Part shown: positions 12,301 to 24,305 of the stretch, one piece after another
Layout of the letters: every line of letters starts with the position of its first letter
How positions within the stretch are numbered: position 1 is the stretch's first letter
Assembly: GCA_048772705.1 (NCBI GenBank)
Contig: JBLWGC010000230.1
Location: forward strand, 1,178,001-1,242,000
Length of the DNA: 64,000 nt
Direction: 5' to 3'
Source: Leidyana gryllorum EB-2025a
Taxonomy: Eukaryota; Apicomplexa
The notes under the pieces: generated by a model
Database searches by the model: none
Told to the model about the DNA's origin: nothing
The model's input: the letters and a program-made list of their open reading frames with translations, nothing else
Made by a program: the position numbers and the translations under genes

Positions 12301-15300
12301 GAGGTGAGTGCATCACTCTCTCGATCCGCAAAATGACTCGTTTGTCCTGCAGGCCCAATTGGAGGAGGCGTGTGGCTTGTTGCGGTGTATGTGTGAGCTG
12401 AAGGACTGGAAAGGGATGCACTCGGTATTGACATCCAAGCTGGATGGGCTTGTGAGTCAGTGTGTGACTCTCTTTCTCCAAGGACCCACGTTTGGCGAGA
12501 CGACGATTCGTCGCGTATTACCAATACATAACGCCCTCTCACAGCCGGTGCCAAAGATATCAACATCCGCTCCATTGACTCAGATGTCAAACACATTGGA
12601 ATTGGTGAGTCAAATTTGTTGGACTCTCTCTCTCTCTCTCTCTCTCTGTCTCTTTCCCACAACTAACTCTCTCACTTCACAGAGTGGGGACAAAGATAAC
12701 ATTTATACGGACTCCCCCTGGGCCATCAAGAGTCCTCTGGAGACTATGCCAACCCCAATGGACAGAACGCGGCTGCGAAGCAATGCCAAAGAGCTCGTTC
12801 GACTCAGCTGTTTGGCCGCATTACACCTCGGAGACTGGGAGACATTCATTCAGATGGGGACACAGTTCGTCACCATCGCCAAGTCGGAGCGATGGGATGA
12901 GCTCAGCATCGGTTACAGGTCGAGACGAACTTCGGACGACATACGACGGGCTCTGGCAGTGGCAAACACTAAGAGTACCGATCTATTGTGTGAGTTGTTG
13001 TCATTGTGAGATTACTCCATTTCTTCTTGACAGCGACTGGCGAGTTGGACGACAGTCGAGCTTTGAGCAACGACACTCCACTGACGGATTTGGATCTGAT
13101 ACTGTACGGACCGTTCGGAGTGTTGGTGACAGAGGCTCCATTCTTCAACTTGCTGATCTCAATCATTCAACGCCATGTAGTCAAGAGTCGGTCGCTGTTG
13201 TTCGAGGCAATGGAATCGTTCGCTCGCAAGTTTGCCAACACGGCGATCTCAGTAAAGGCCTCAGAGACAATGTGAGTTAAATGGCGGCTGTATAAAGTGA
13301 CCTGCGGTTCACAATGTCCCTCTTCAGGCAAGGATTGGCATTGCTGCGGGCTCAACAATTCGCTGAGTTCAATGAGATGATAGAGTGTCTCGAGACTCCT
13401 CAGGTTACAGAAGATGAGAGCTGCCTATTGACTGGTGAGATTAAGAGACTGTGGGATTTCCGGGACGAATACTCAATGTGGAAGTCTCCTGATATCGCAT
13501 TGACTCTGCTGACGGTGAGTCGGGAAGGGGTGTTCTCTGATTTGCTGCTGACACTCGGATGTGTATTCTCTGCAGCCTCGGAGTGTGGCATTACCTCCCG
13601 CAATGCGCCCGATGCCCTGGTTGACACTGGCTGAGCTCTGTGAGGGAGACGACAAGGAGCCCTTCGCTCGGCAACTTGAGGAAATGTTAGTCAGCTCAGA
13701 CAAGTATCCCCCAGTTGCGATCGCGTGGCTGAAATATCTATTGACTCTCTTCTGGAGCGAGTACAGAGCGTCCGGATTGAATGCCATTCACCGCACCCGT
13801 GACAGCAAAACGCGATTCTCTCTGGATCAGCTACGCGCATATCGCGGACTCTTCGACTTCAACGACGCCATTCTGACTCATATGCGCAACAAAGGCATTG
13901 ACTCGTGTATGGATCAGGAGACGGCTAAACTATTGTATCAATCACTGAGCCCGAGGTTTGCCATTTTCTCAAATGGCCCATACACTCCGCTGCTCAACTC
14001 GTTGGAAGAAGCCGGATCGATTCTGCAGCTGGACGAGACACATCTTCTGGACACTTCCACAATGCAAAAGATGACTTTCTCGCCCGATAATGGCGACGAA
14101 CAGTATTGTCTGTCCCAATCATGGCGTCATCTCGCTCAATGGACTCGCGAATTCTGCTTCCACAACTGTCTCTTCTCCAGCACGGGCTCCTTTCACAAAC
14201 GGGGGACTCCCACAGCGAGTTCTCACTGGAACGACAGCGTGGAAGGAGACCGTAGCGGCGAGAGACCACTTGTGCGCGCCTATCCCACGAGACACACACT
14301 CTTCTCCATATACGCCGTCCTCGTCATGACTCTCACCAAGGTGGAACCGACTGACGCACGTGCGTGGCAGGCGTTGGCACAACTAAACTACGACATCGTC
14401 AAAGAGGCACGGAAACGGCCCGCTGGTGACAGAGAGGATAGCAGTATCGATGCACCTTTGCTGCCGAATGTTTCTGAGGAGACTCGAGCAGCCGCCAACG
14501 AAAGTGACTCGGTGGACCCGCTATTGCCCCCGACGAGCTGCGCAGATTGCCAAAGATTGGGTCATCTGATATGTGGGGTGGAGTGCGACACCGACGTTGT
14601 TCACTCCAACAGTGAGGAATGTATCAATACCAGCGACCGGGTTGTACTCCACTGTGTTCGTGAAGCGGTTAAATGCTTCTTGCAATGCATCAAGTTATCA
14701 GAAGATGTCACAGGTTTGGCCGTGTTTGCGTTACTGCTGAGAGTGCTGAACATCTGGTTTGAGGCTTGGCATTATCAGCCTCTGAACGATCTAATTCTGC
14801 GTAATGTCAGAGAGATCCCGACCACAGTATGGGTTCGGGTGGTACCACAGCTGTTGAGTCGATTGAGTCTGCGGAAACAGTCGATATTGCCCGTATTGAG
14901 AGCGATCTTTGCTCAAATGGTCCAAGAAAAGCCCCAAGCCCTCATCTTCCCCCTCGGTGTCTCGGCCGAATCTCCCTATGACGATTTCAGTGAACCGGCC
15001 AGGAGACTGCTGGTCGACTTTGAGTCAATGCATCCGGTGAGTGACTTTTCGGCGGTGATGGTTTGTTTGACTGTATTTATGCTGTTCCATCGTAGCAACT
15101 GGTTGAGGAGTCACTGTGTTTCATCCGCGGAATGAAGCAAACGGCTATCTCTCCGCATGAGGCGTGGTATATAGTCTTGGATGAAGCAGCGAGAAAGTTG
15201 TTCGAGGATGAGACTCCAGACGACCCTAAGGCTGTTGAGATGCTGTTGAACGCGTATAAAGTGTTTGCAGAAATGCAGCGATCTCCAGCGTTGGCAGCAT

Positions 15301-16847
15301 TTATGAGTGATTTCAGTGAAAGCCTAACCAGTGCCCGCTATACACTGGAGGAGTATCACCGATCGAAGGACAGTACACTCCTCCATGTGATGTGGGGGCT
15401 GTTCCATGAGATCTATACGGCCATTTGGAAGGGCAGAGACAAACGTACACAGTTCAGTCTCTGGGAACAGGCACCAGACGTGGCCAAGAAGGTCGACTGG
15501 AATCTCGCTGTCCCGGGAGAATACAAACCCGGTGACGAGAACAGTCCCTGTATCTTTGCCTTTTTGTCTCGAGTGAAGATCCTCGGGAGCAAACAGAAAC
15601 CTCGCTACCTCGAGTTGCTGGGCTCCGATGGGCACACATATGGATGTCTTCTCAAGGGTCACGAGGATTTGAGACAGGATGAGAGGGCGCTACAAGTGCT
15701 ACACTTCCTGGATCAGTTGATGCAGGGCTGTTTCTCCGAAACACAAGCCGCTCGTTATGTTTCTCCATTCGTCTCCATCACCGCCAGTCTCGTTATAATG
15801 CCCGGAGCTGCGATATCCACCGGCGCGGCTGTTCCACGATTCAATCCCGATGTCGTCAACAAGATTATATACCCCATAGTTGTGCCCTTATCGGACTCAG
15901 TTGGCATTATCCAATGGTTACCCGGCGGAGACACTCTCCACCAACTAGTCAAAGACTATCGCTCCACTCTGCGACCCCCGCGACTGGTCACCCTCGAGCT
16001 CAAGATGATCAAAGACTGTTGCCCAGAGTTTGACAATCTCAACGCATTATGCAAATACGAAATATTCACAGACATGCAGGAACGAACCACCAGTGAAGAT
16101 ATTCGAGTAATGCTTCTGTGGCAAGCGAGACACTCTCCAGCCGTCTTGACAAACGGGCTAAGCAGCTGGTTCAGACGAAGATCTGAATTCAGTCGTTCTC
16201 TCGGTGTCATGTCGGTATTTGGCTATGTCTTGGGACTCGGCGACCGACACCCGAGTAACATAATGATCGATCGGCCAACAGGCGGAGTTGTACACATTGA
16301 CTTTGGTGACTGTTTCGAAGTCGCGTCCCTTAGACCTCGTTTCCCAGAAAGATTCCCCTTCCGGTAAGCATTCATATCTCAAGTTTTTGCCTCCACTCTG
16401 TCTGTGGTCTGTCCAACAATTCTCTCTCATTCACATTCTCTCGGCAGATTAACTCGAATGCTGGTGGAGGCATTGGGCCCGGCCGGATATGAAGGAGCGT
16501 TCCGGATGACGTGCATTCGAACACTGGATATGATTCGATCCAATAGAGAGCTCATTTTGGCCATCCTCGACACGTTCCTGTTCGACCCATTGACCAGCTG
16601 GAAGACTCTGTTGCCCTATGTCGACGATCTGAAAGCGAGTCTCGGAGTTCCGTACGGCAAGACTACCGGCAGTGACGAGTTGGATGACTGTGCGGCTGCA
16701 ATTCTGGACATTGCCTCTCGCAAACTCTTGGGTATCGAGGATGGAGAGCTCGTGACTGTGGAGACCCAAGTAGCAAATCTGATCGCGAAAGCCACAGACC
16801 CCCTGAATCTTGCACAGGCCTTCGTGGGATGGCACCCGTTCTGGTAG
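3380..16847 (+). CDS. TOR: TOR (target of rapamycin) serine/threonine kinase, very long form
   Basis: This is the nutrient-sensing PIKK at the centre of TOR complexes. The C-terminal third is diagnostic. A FAT domain (roughly 11.7-15.0 kb) includes ARAWQALAQLNYDIV and TVWVRVVPQLLSRL. An FRB-like region starts near 15.1 kb (HEAWYIVLDEAARKLF). The kinase domain has KGHEDLRQDERALQ, the catalytic LGLGDRHPSNIMID and the metal-binding HIDFGDCFEVA. The FATC tail ends in FVGWHPFW, close to the FIGWCPFW-type end of TOR. Upstream exons are helical, with HEAT-like stretches such as HPWVRCQSALALLA near 6.95 kb. I followed in-frame GT-AG joins from the ATG at 3380 and found no internal end of gene. By rough estimate this gives well over 3,000 residues, longer than the about 2,500 usual for TOR. 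A separate upstream gene covering about 3.4-8 kb cannot be excluded. One intron carries a (CT)n run and another a long C/T tract. The TAG stop lies 12 nt from the convergent ferlin stop. Confidence 0.9.
7258..7315 (+). repeat. C/T-rich tract in a TOR intron
   Basis: Nearly pure pyrimidine sequence lies in an intron of about 170 nt that is longer than typical here. Confidence 0.6.
12624..12648 (+). repeat. (CT)n microsatellite in a TOR intron
   Basis: A near-perfect CT run of about 25 nt lies inside an intron of the TOR gene and could serve as an extended polypyrimidine tract. Confidence 0.7.
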
Positions 16848-16859
16848 TCGAGTCGGCGA

Positions 16860-19800
16860 CTACTGGAACTGGAAGAAGAGACCTGGACTGAGCACCCCCA
16901 CGACGAATATGAAAATGAAGAGAATAAATGTGAACAACACTCGGATCCGGAACCACCACCCCGAGTAGTTCGTGGCTGAAGTACCCGAGCCCAGAAAATC
17001 CTCCCACTTCCGCCCAGGGACGGGCACAATAAGCTGAGGATCTCTATTGGGCTCGTCTCTAGCCATGCCAACCGGCCGCCCGGCTGCTTCGGATTGCACG
17101 ACGAACTGAAAAGTGGTTTGAACGTATCCTTGAACCTCTTCAGGATCCTCTGCACCAATATTCTTGACAGGCAATGCGACATTATAGTCTCGCCTGTCGA
17201 GCGTCTCGGCGACTTTCGCGCAGTGTCGGCTTAGATCCAAGGTCACCTCTCCCACCATCTCGCCCGCTCCCAGCGTCTCGAAGTGCAACGCCTGTATGTT
17301 CAGGATGCACGTCGTCACCGGAGTAACAATCTTGGAGTATACCATACGATATTCGAACAGAGCATTCCCGTTCTTGGAGTTGAAATGCACATCCGTTTCT
17401 TGAGTGGTGGCCTGCTTCCCCTGATAGCCGCCGCAGTCCAAATTCACTCGGACTTTGGCATTTATGTACCCACGCGAGCCAGTGTTGAGCCCTTCACATC
17501 CCCATATCACCAGCCTCAATTCTATCTCAACGGGTGGAGGAAGTTTCAACTCAAACGGGGGCACCTCAGCCGCACGCGCAGCAGTGAGCATATCAATCCA
17601 AAGTGCGATACTCCCAGTCGAGTTCACACCATCGGGAGAAATATAGAGAGGACGTATCTCGATAGGAACTACCTGATTGTTCATCACTGTGTTCCACACA
17701 GGACTATACCACCGTTGTTCGAGGTCTATCGTAGTGCTACCTATGAGGAAATCTTCAGAGGTCTGGTTCAGAGGGCTCCGAGACCACACAGCTATATTCA
17801 GGTGACTGCCTTCCGGAAAGTGTACATCCTGCTCAAGAACTGTCATAAAGTTCGGGTTATTCGTTTCCGTCCGGGCGCTACCCCGCTGACTCTGTGTGCT
17901 AGAATCACCAAACGTCGCCACCAAGTAAGGATTCAACGGTGGATTATAGCCCAACTTCTGGACCTTTCCTGACGCCGTGATCAGCCATGGACATACCAAT
18001 GTGTTGCACCGCAACACATATACCCTAACACGTAATCCTTTCGGGTACCCTCCTGTGTTCTTTAGCCGTTCTCGCATCGCCGTGCTGCTCAGGACTAATC
18101 GTGAGTACTCTTGTGGAACTGATGTCGTCAAAGGCCACGGACAAGGCACCTCTTTTCGCTGTTCCACACCATCAACGATCTCTGTCTCCATTATCGAGCC
18201 ACCTCCAATTCCGAACTCCAAGCGCACACTTCCTGCCTTCAACAGACTACCATTGCAAAAGAACGGATCTTTCTCCAGAACCTCCATCGGTCGGTAAAGC
18301 GGACGCTCGGCCCACAGAATATCCGGCAACGTGTTCTCCATACAACAATCAATAGTCACGCGCTCCTCAGTCCCCAGATTCCGTTCTGCTTTGCCCTCTG
18401 CATACAACACATATTTGGGAGGAATCCGCAAATTCGGATTGTGTAACGCTGTCAGCACGGGATTTAATTCGTGACCCAATTCCTGCAACTCAGCTTCACA
18501 GCTGTGGTACACAACCGGCAATCCGTCCTCCCCAATCAACCCTTTCTTCTTCTCTGTGGGCTTCACCGGCCCCGTCAGACCTGTGGCTACAACCGCCAAA
18601 TCGCTCTCTGTTGCCTCTGTCGATTGAGAGTTGGACCGCTCCAAATTCAAATCAGCCGAGGCTATAGCCGACAGTGCTGCACACCGTGCAGACGTCGCTT
18701 TCAACTCTATGGCTTTGAGTTTCGCCACCTTCAGAGCCTCGTCTCGCGCACGAGCCATGGCCGTTAAACTCATTTTCTCCGTATAACTGGCGCGGGGTGT
18801 CAGGATGGCTTTCAGATTCCGCTTCTCCCGATCGCTCAGCCACGGCAGTGACTCTGTCACTGAGATAGCAGCTTCACCCACAAAGTTGGCCGGAATTTCG
18901 TCACCAGCGTAGACCTGAAATCAGAGAGAGACACTATTATTGGTACAGACAGAGCGATCAGAGCCATCAGAACAATCAGAGCGACATCACATATGTGGTC
19001 AAAACGATCGATCGATCGCTCGCGCGCGCGAAAACAAACTCACCCGAATCACAAAGTGCGGATCAAAGATTGGATCTTTGGGGACTTTGCAGACCAAATT
19101 TATGCCCTCCTTGAAGTTGAAATTGCCAAACTTGCGCAAAGATCTCCAGCTCTCGTTCCGATCTAATGTTCGATCGGCGGCTCTGACGTTTGTGCTGTCT
19201 GACCAGACTCTGTCATCCGCAATGTCGGCCGGGCTGCCAATCATATTGGTATAGTCGGGGAAACTGATTTTTATGTGAGGCTTCTCACTGGCCCCATCAC
19301 CGAATACATTTCGCCGGCTCAGAACGTTTAGATTGGAAGCTCGTTCTGACGCTTTGGAGCCCGCGGGGGGAGCCAAGAGCATTCTCAAACCCCAAATTCC
19401 GATACGTAGGGGGACGCTGACTATATCAGGCAACATTCGTGAGGGGTGGAGCTCTTTGGCATCATCGTCTCGTAGAAGCTCCAAAGCAATCAGCACATCA
19501 CCACAGGGGCTCACTGGGATTGGAGTCTCCCGAGTGCTGGAAGCGTATCCCCAAGTGTAGCTCGGGTCGACGGGTTGTTCATTGACATCACGTTTGAGCT
19601 CCAACCATTCAGGACGAATGGTCGCCAATTGTTTCTTTCGGACTTCCAACTTGCCGATGACACGAGTATACGTGGCTATGGTTCTTCCCAACACCACTTC
19701 ATCCTTCCACTTCCCGTTGCTCCTCAATTTGGCGCTCACAACCTCAACGGTGACCGGCGTGACCGCAGGGATACCCTCGTACGCATCCAAAGCCAAACGA

Positions 19801-21943
19801 CATCGTAATGACAAACATTGGGTCCACACGGGGAATCGAGTGCTCGCGGCCACTTCAGTACGCTGGGAGGTTCCGGCACAGCTGACTCGAACAAACGGGT
19901 TGGGGAAGACAGATTTGTCAACGTTCGAACGCGGGATGAAATTCAGATGGCGGGCTGCGTAGATGAAACACCGCAGTAAGTAAGAAGCAAAGACCATTCG
20001 GCGTCGGCGACCGCGAATGGGGTTCTCGGTTTTGGCACGTTCCAATGTAATCAGCAGACTGCCAATGGTGGATTTGCTGCGGTGCGTCATGGTGGGATAC
20101 AGCGGGAGCCAAATTGGGGGGCCCGCCTGCAGAGAGTCTGTCGGGATCGGCACATCTCTGGATTTGACCCTTCGGTAGCCAATGCGATAGTCTCTGCCGG
20201 ATTTTTCTCGCGAGAAGACATCAATCATCACATCGGGATGCTGCTTATCGTCCACAGGAAGCTATCGAAAAGGAGCAGAAACTGGTTGAGAATGACGAAT
20301 GACTCACCGAAACGGGCAGTGGACTCATCCGACCCCAGGCCGCTTCCCAGTTATACCTCTTGACGCTGTCTGATGACACCACTTCCGTATTGCTGGTGTG
20401 GGAGTCCCTTTTGTTCGTGTAGACGTCAACGGCCCTGATTTTACAGCCTTCACCACCGCCACAGGTGATACGGATCCATATCCGGCCTGGTTCAACTTGA
20501 TAACCTTTGGAGGCAGAGACGGCGTCCCAATTGATCTCGGCATCGAATATGTCGGCAAAGTATGTCACCGTCCGAGGCGCAGCCTCCTCTCCCGCACGGG
20601 TGGCAACACGTTGAGCCACGCGTTGTCCCTCAAGTTGGGGCACTTTGCTGACACGAGCCGACAACAGGAGTCGGCCGAGGTAACAAGACGGCTCGGGAGA
20701 TGTCATTCGGGCGAGATCGCTCTCAGTCAGGCTCGCCTGCTCAACTGGGTCGAGTCCATAAAAGTGTATCCAACGAGCACCGAGGGGACGGGACTTGACA
20801 TGAGTGAAACTCATGCTGCCTCGGGCCACCAACTCCCCACGTCGGGCGAATGTCCCATTCCACAGTCCCACAACAATCGTATCGTTTATAACAGGAGTCT
20901 GGACCGGGATTTTGAAACCCTCATTGAAGGTGTGCTCCTTGGTCGCCACCGCGTGAGACTGGAAGAGAGATTGGGGATAGTGGGAAGGTGCCACGACTCA
21001 CACTCTCCATGCGTATGTTATTGAATTCACAGACTACATATGGATTGGATTCACCGGTGCCTAAGTATAGTGCCTCGATCCGGTAAATGGAAATCCATAA
21101 CCAATAGGCCTGAGTGGACTCGTGTGCCACAGGTTCTGGAAGATATCAGATCACTTTCTGATGAGCCTCTGATTCGATACTCACTGCCCGTAGTCAAGAT
21201 TACATCCTCCATATGCTCTGGTAAGTCGGTGACCGCCGCTCTGTAGTCAACAAGTTTATAGGGCAAAACTCGCTCGACCCGCCACTCACTCATCGCCGGC
21301 TGTGGGGATAAAGACTTCGCCGCCTCCTATGACATAGAGAGTGACAGACAGTGTACCGCAGCTGTCAGCTCGTCCAGGGCGCATTAACGGGAGACTATAC
21401 CTACACAGGGTGTGAGAGCCGTTCCGAGATCACACACAACCCTACTTTCTGGACTGCTTGCCCTGCCTGTTCAAGATGTCCTGTACTGAAGGTGTGAGAG
21501 CAGATATGCATCGATGACAGCAGTATTACATTTTATATTGCACGAGCCAAGAGTGTCATTCGTTGTGAAGGGATTAGCCGCTTGAAGCTCAAATTCTATC
21601 GCGGCCAACTGAAGTGCCTGGAGAAAGAGGGGTGCACATAACAGAAAAAGAGACGAACCTCCTTGCTAAACTCGAGATCGGCCCAAGTGTGTGAATGCTC
21701 AAAGGACACGATACCGCTCTTGTCGCTGGTGCAGCCGATACAAGCAGATGAGCAGGAAGACAAACTCACTATTTCACGGGCGACCGATCCACTCGGCCCG
21801 CACAGCGAATCACAACAACCTGGGAAGCAGCGCCATATGTGAAGCCAGCCGTCCGACTTTCTCACAGGATCGATTGGCCTGCCATCAGGCGTGGCCATAT
21901 CACGGATCTCATGGATTGTAAACGATACAGAGTATGTGGCCAT
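16860..21943 (-). CDS. Ferlin (multi-C2-domain, tail-anchored membrane fusion protein)
   Basis: Ferlins are large tail-anchored proteins whose C2 domains drive calcium-regulated vesicle fusion. In apicomplexans they act in secretory organelle release. The C-terminus is typical: RPVGMARDEPNRDPQL resembles the conserved RPxGxGRDEPN motif, followed by a membrane helix (FRIRVLFTFILFIFIFVVGV) and a short tail. C2-like blocks are visible upstream. Near 18.9-19.1 kb, FGNFNFKEGINLVCKV leads across an intron into the big last exon (16860 to about 18.9 kb). Others are near 19.8 kb (FPNPFVRVSCAG), 20.5 kb and 17.9 kb (LNPYLVATFGDS). The start is placed at ATG 21943, because its exon (SVSFTIHEIRDM) and the next small exons (AAIEFELQAANPF; GTLSVTLYVIGGGEV) form an N-terminal C2 pair. 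The exons between 21.3 and 21.9 kb are short and their joins are less sure. Only 48 nt separate it from the upstream AGC kinase stop. Confidence 0.8.
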
Positions 21944-21991
21944 GGAAGTGCGAGTTGAAATTGGCACCGGTGGATGGTGCAATTGTGTATT

Positions 21992-24061
21992 CTACTTTTG
22001 ATTAGCTCCCGTGAATGTGAAGCCGGGAAACATGCTGTCAGCGGAACTCTCTGAATCACACCAATCTGAGCAGAAGCCTCGCACTGAACACTCACCCGCC
22101 GTTCCAGACTCGACCCAGCTGTTTTGAATCGCAATATCTGTGAACTCCCCAAAGTTTCGCACATCAGCCGGCGATTTTAAGATAGGCTTGAATGGTGGAG
22201 TAGTACGCTTGTGCAGCACGTCGTCCCAATTCACATTAGCGAAGAATAGGTGCTCTTTGACTTCAGCAGCATCGCGGCGGCCTCCGCCGAGCCTTCGATC
22301 CGGATTTCGATTAAACAAGCCAATCAATAGATCCTTCGCCGTTGGGCTTATGAATGCAGGGAAGCGTAACTCGCCCCTACGATGGCAGAATAGCAGTAAT
22401 TACGATTTCATGTCAAGAGGAAGAAACCATTCGCGTCGCAGCACACACGTGTGTGTGTTGGGCAAATGTGTACAGATGTCGGTTGCCTTACCCACGGATA
22501 TTATCGAATAACCTTTCGCGGTCTTTACTGTAGAACGGAGGCAGTCCAGTTAACATTTCATAGATCAGGGCCCCGAGACTCCACCAATCCACAGCCTTGC
22601 CATGACCTTGTTGGTTTAAGATCTCAGGTGCAAGGTATTCTGGTGTCCCACACAAAGACTTAGTAGAGAAATTGTCTGAACATAGTAGATGGTTCCATTC
22701 AGAGCGAGCACTTTGTGACTCGAGTAGCGACTCACCAGCAATGCCTCCTTTGGACAAGCCGAAGTCTGTGATACGAATGTGCCCTTGAGCATCAAGCAGT
22801 ACGTTCTCCGGTTTGAGACTGGAGCGAAAGTATCGTATATGAATAAAAGTGCAAAGAACTGATGGTGTGCCACTCACTCCCTGTACACAATGTTCAATCT
22901 GTGCAGGAACTCCAGTGCAAGGACAATCTCAGCCGCATAGAAGCGTACTCGTCCCTCAGAGAATCGATTAGCTTTGCTCAAGTGGAAGAATAATTCTCCT
23001 CCGGGGCAGTACCTGGAATTGTAGAAGTACGACAGTGCTTAAATAATCGGGAGCTGTCTCACTCCATAACGAAATATAACTTCTTCGCTGTCTGGAAGGC
23101 ATAATAAAGCTCGACAATGAATGGATGTCTAATAGATTCCTGAGCAATCGATCTGTAAGATCCCTTCTTCGAGTCATAGCTCTTACCAAGACAGCACGCT
23201 CAGTACGAGTGTGTTGCACTTGATGCCGTCGCACAATATTGTCTTTGCGCAGCATTTTCATCGCATATAGGGTCTTGTCCTCATTGCTTCGGACAAGCAT
23301 CACCGTGCCTGTATAAATATTGGCGTGAGAGTACGGGGAAGGGGACGGTAAGTGTGTGACGAACCATAACTGCCTTTTCCGAGGACCTTCAAGAGAGTAA
23401 AGTCTGACGTTGTGGGCTTCCGCCGCCGTGGTTCGGTGGCTATGAACTCGGTAGGTGAGCTTTCGCTGATCGTCTCGGAGGCTATTGATTTTGGCGTCTG
23501 GCGGGCCTTCTGGGCCTCCTTCTCATTCTCCTCGTCGGTGCGCTTGTAGTTGCTCGAGCTTTTGGGTCCAGAGGTCGACTCCAGAGCTTCAATACGGTCA
23601 GTCTCCTCCTCCACAGGATCGCTCGTACGATGTGGACTGGCTACCACGGGTGAGATCGCAAAGCGGGCCGCAGAGGAGTTCGAGGCCGCAGTCGTGGTGC
23701 TGACTTCGTCAGCATTCCTGGTTTGAGTCTTAGACGGGATACCTCGTAGAGTTTCTTGAACTGGAGATGGTAGCCTTGGTGGTAACTGGGGGGCTGCAGG
23801 TTTTGATCCACCTCTCGCGCCTGCAAACAGGTCGCGAAGTTTGCGGGCTGAAGCTGAGTCAGGCGTGGTAGGCGCCATTCCGTCGAAAAATGGTAAAAAG
23901 TGCCGCTCGTCTCTTCGGAGCTGCTGCTCTGTGCCGCATTCTAAAGGCTCTCGGACCGCTGCACCACCCACAGACGAAGAGCACACTGGGGTTAAGCCTC
24001 GACCCGCTGCCCATCCCCCATAAGCCTCGCGGAACGCTCGCAGCGTAGACAACAGAAACAT
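21992..24061 (-). CDS. AGC-family protein kinase (S6K/SGK/Akt-like) with TOR-type hydrophobic motif
   Basis: The kinase core is complete: glycine loop [13 protein letters not shown] (across an intron), catalytic lysine in YAMKMLRK, catalytic loop [11 protein letters not shown] (spliced at 22.81-22.87 kb), ITDFGLSK and [12 protein letters not shown]. The C-tail is that of AGC kinases: DRRLGGG, a WDD...PPFKP block and a C-terminal hydrophobic motif FPGFTF. The threonine of that motif is the usual TORC target in S6K/Akt/SGK. The N-terminal extension (about 23.4-24.0 kb) is long, low-complexity and rich in Ser, Pro and Glu. The first ATG is at 24061 ([10 protein letters not shown]). A later ATG at 23878 ([10 protein letters not shown]) is also possible. 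An intron at about 22.38-22.49 kb carries the CACACGTGTG palindrome. The neighbouring TOR gene makes a TOR-to-AGC-kinase link plausible, but that is inference. Confidence 0.88.
22442..22455. promoter_or_regulatory. Extended CACACACGTGTGTG palindrome in an intron
   Basis: It lies inside an AGC kinase intron (about 22.38-22.49 kb). The role is unknown; it may be an internal binding site or simply CA/TG-rich sequence. Confidence 0.25.
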
Positions 24062-24281
24062 TGCCGGCAACACTGAGAAAACCACAAGGTCATCTACCGA
24101 CGCCTCAAGCCTAATCACAGCACAAGCAACTTATCTATAAGCACGTCACTTCGTCACCCAAGCCGTAAATCACACGGATTTCTTGTGAGACGCAAGCAAA
24201 GTTGTTACACCACTTTGCGACACATTTGGGACGACATACTACGCCACAAGTCAAGCGCTCTGGAGCGTGGTGCTATCAAAG

Positions 24282-24291
24282 CACACGTGTG
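24282..24291. promoter_or_regulatory. CACACGTGTG palindrome in a divergent promoter
   Basis: It lies between the AGC kinase and ALG7 genes, 15 nt before the ALG7 start codon. Confidence 0.45.
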
Positions 24292-24305
24292 TGTTCATTG
24301 GGTCG

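Noticed and set aside
3380-16847. Phosphatidylinositol 4-kinase alpha
   Set aside because: The first impression came from the large helical protein and lipid-kinase-like core. The GDRHPSN and HIDFGDCFEVA motifs, FAT domain and FVGWHPFW end identify a PIKK of the TOR type.
17283-17972. Long plus-strand frame opposite the ferlin gene
   Set aside because: It is antisense to the ferlin last exon, whose motifs are clear, and has no protein-like features.
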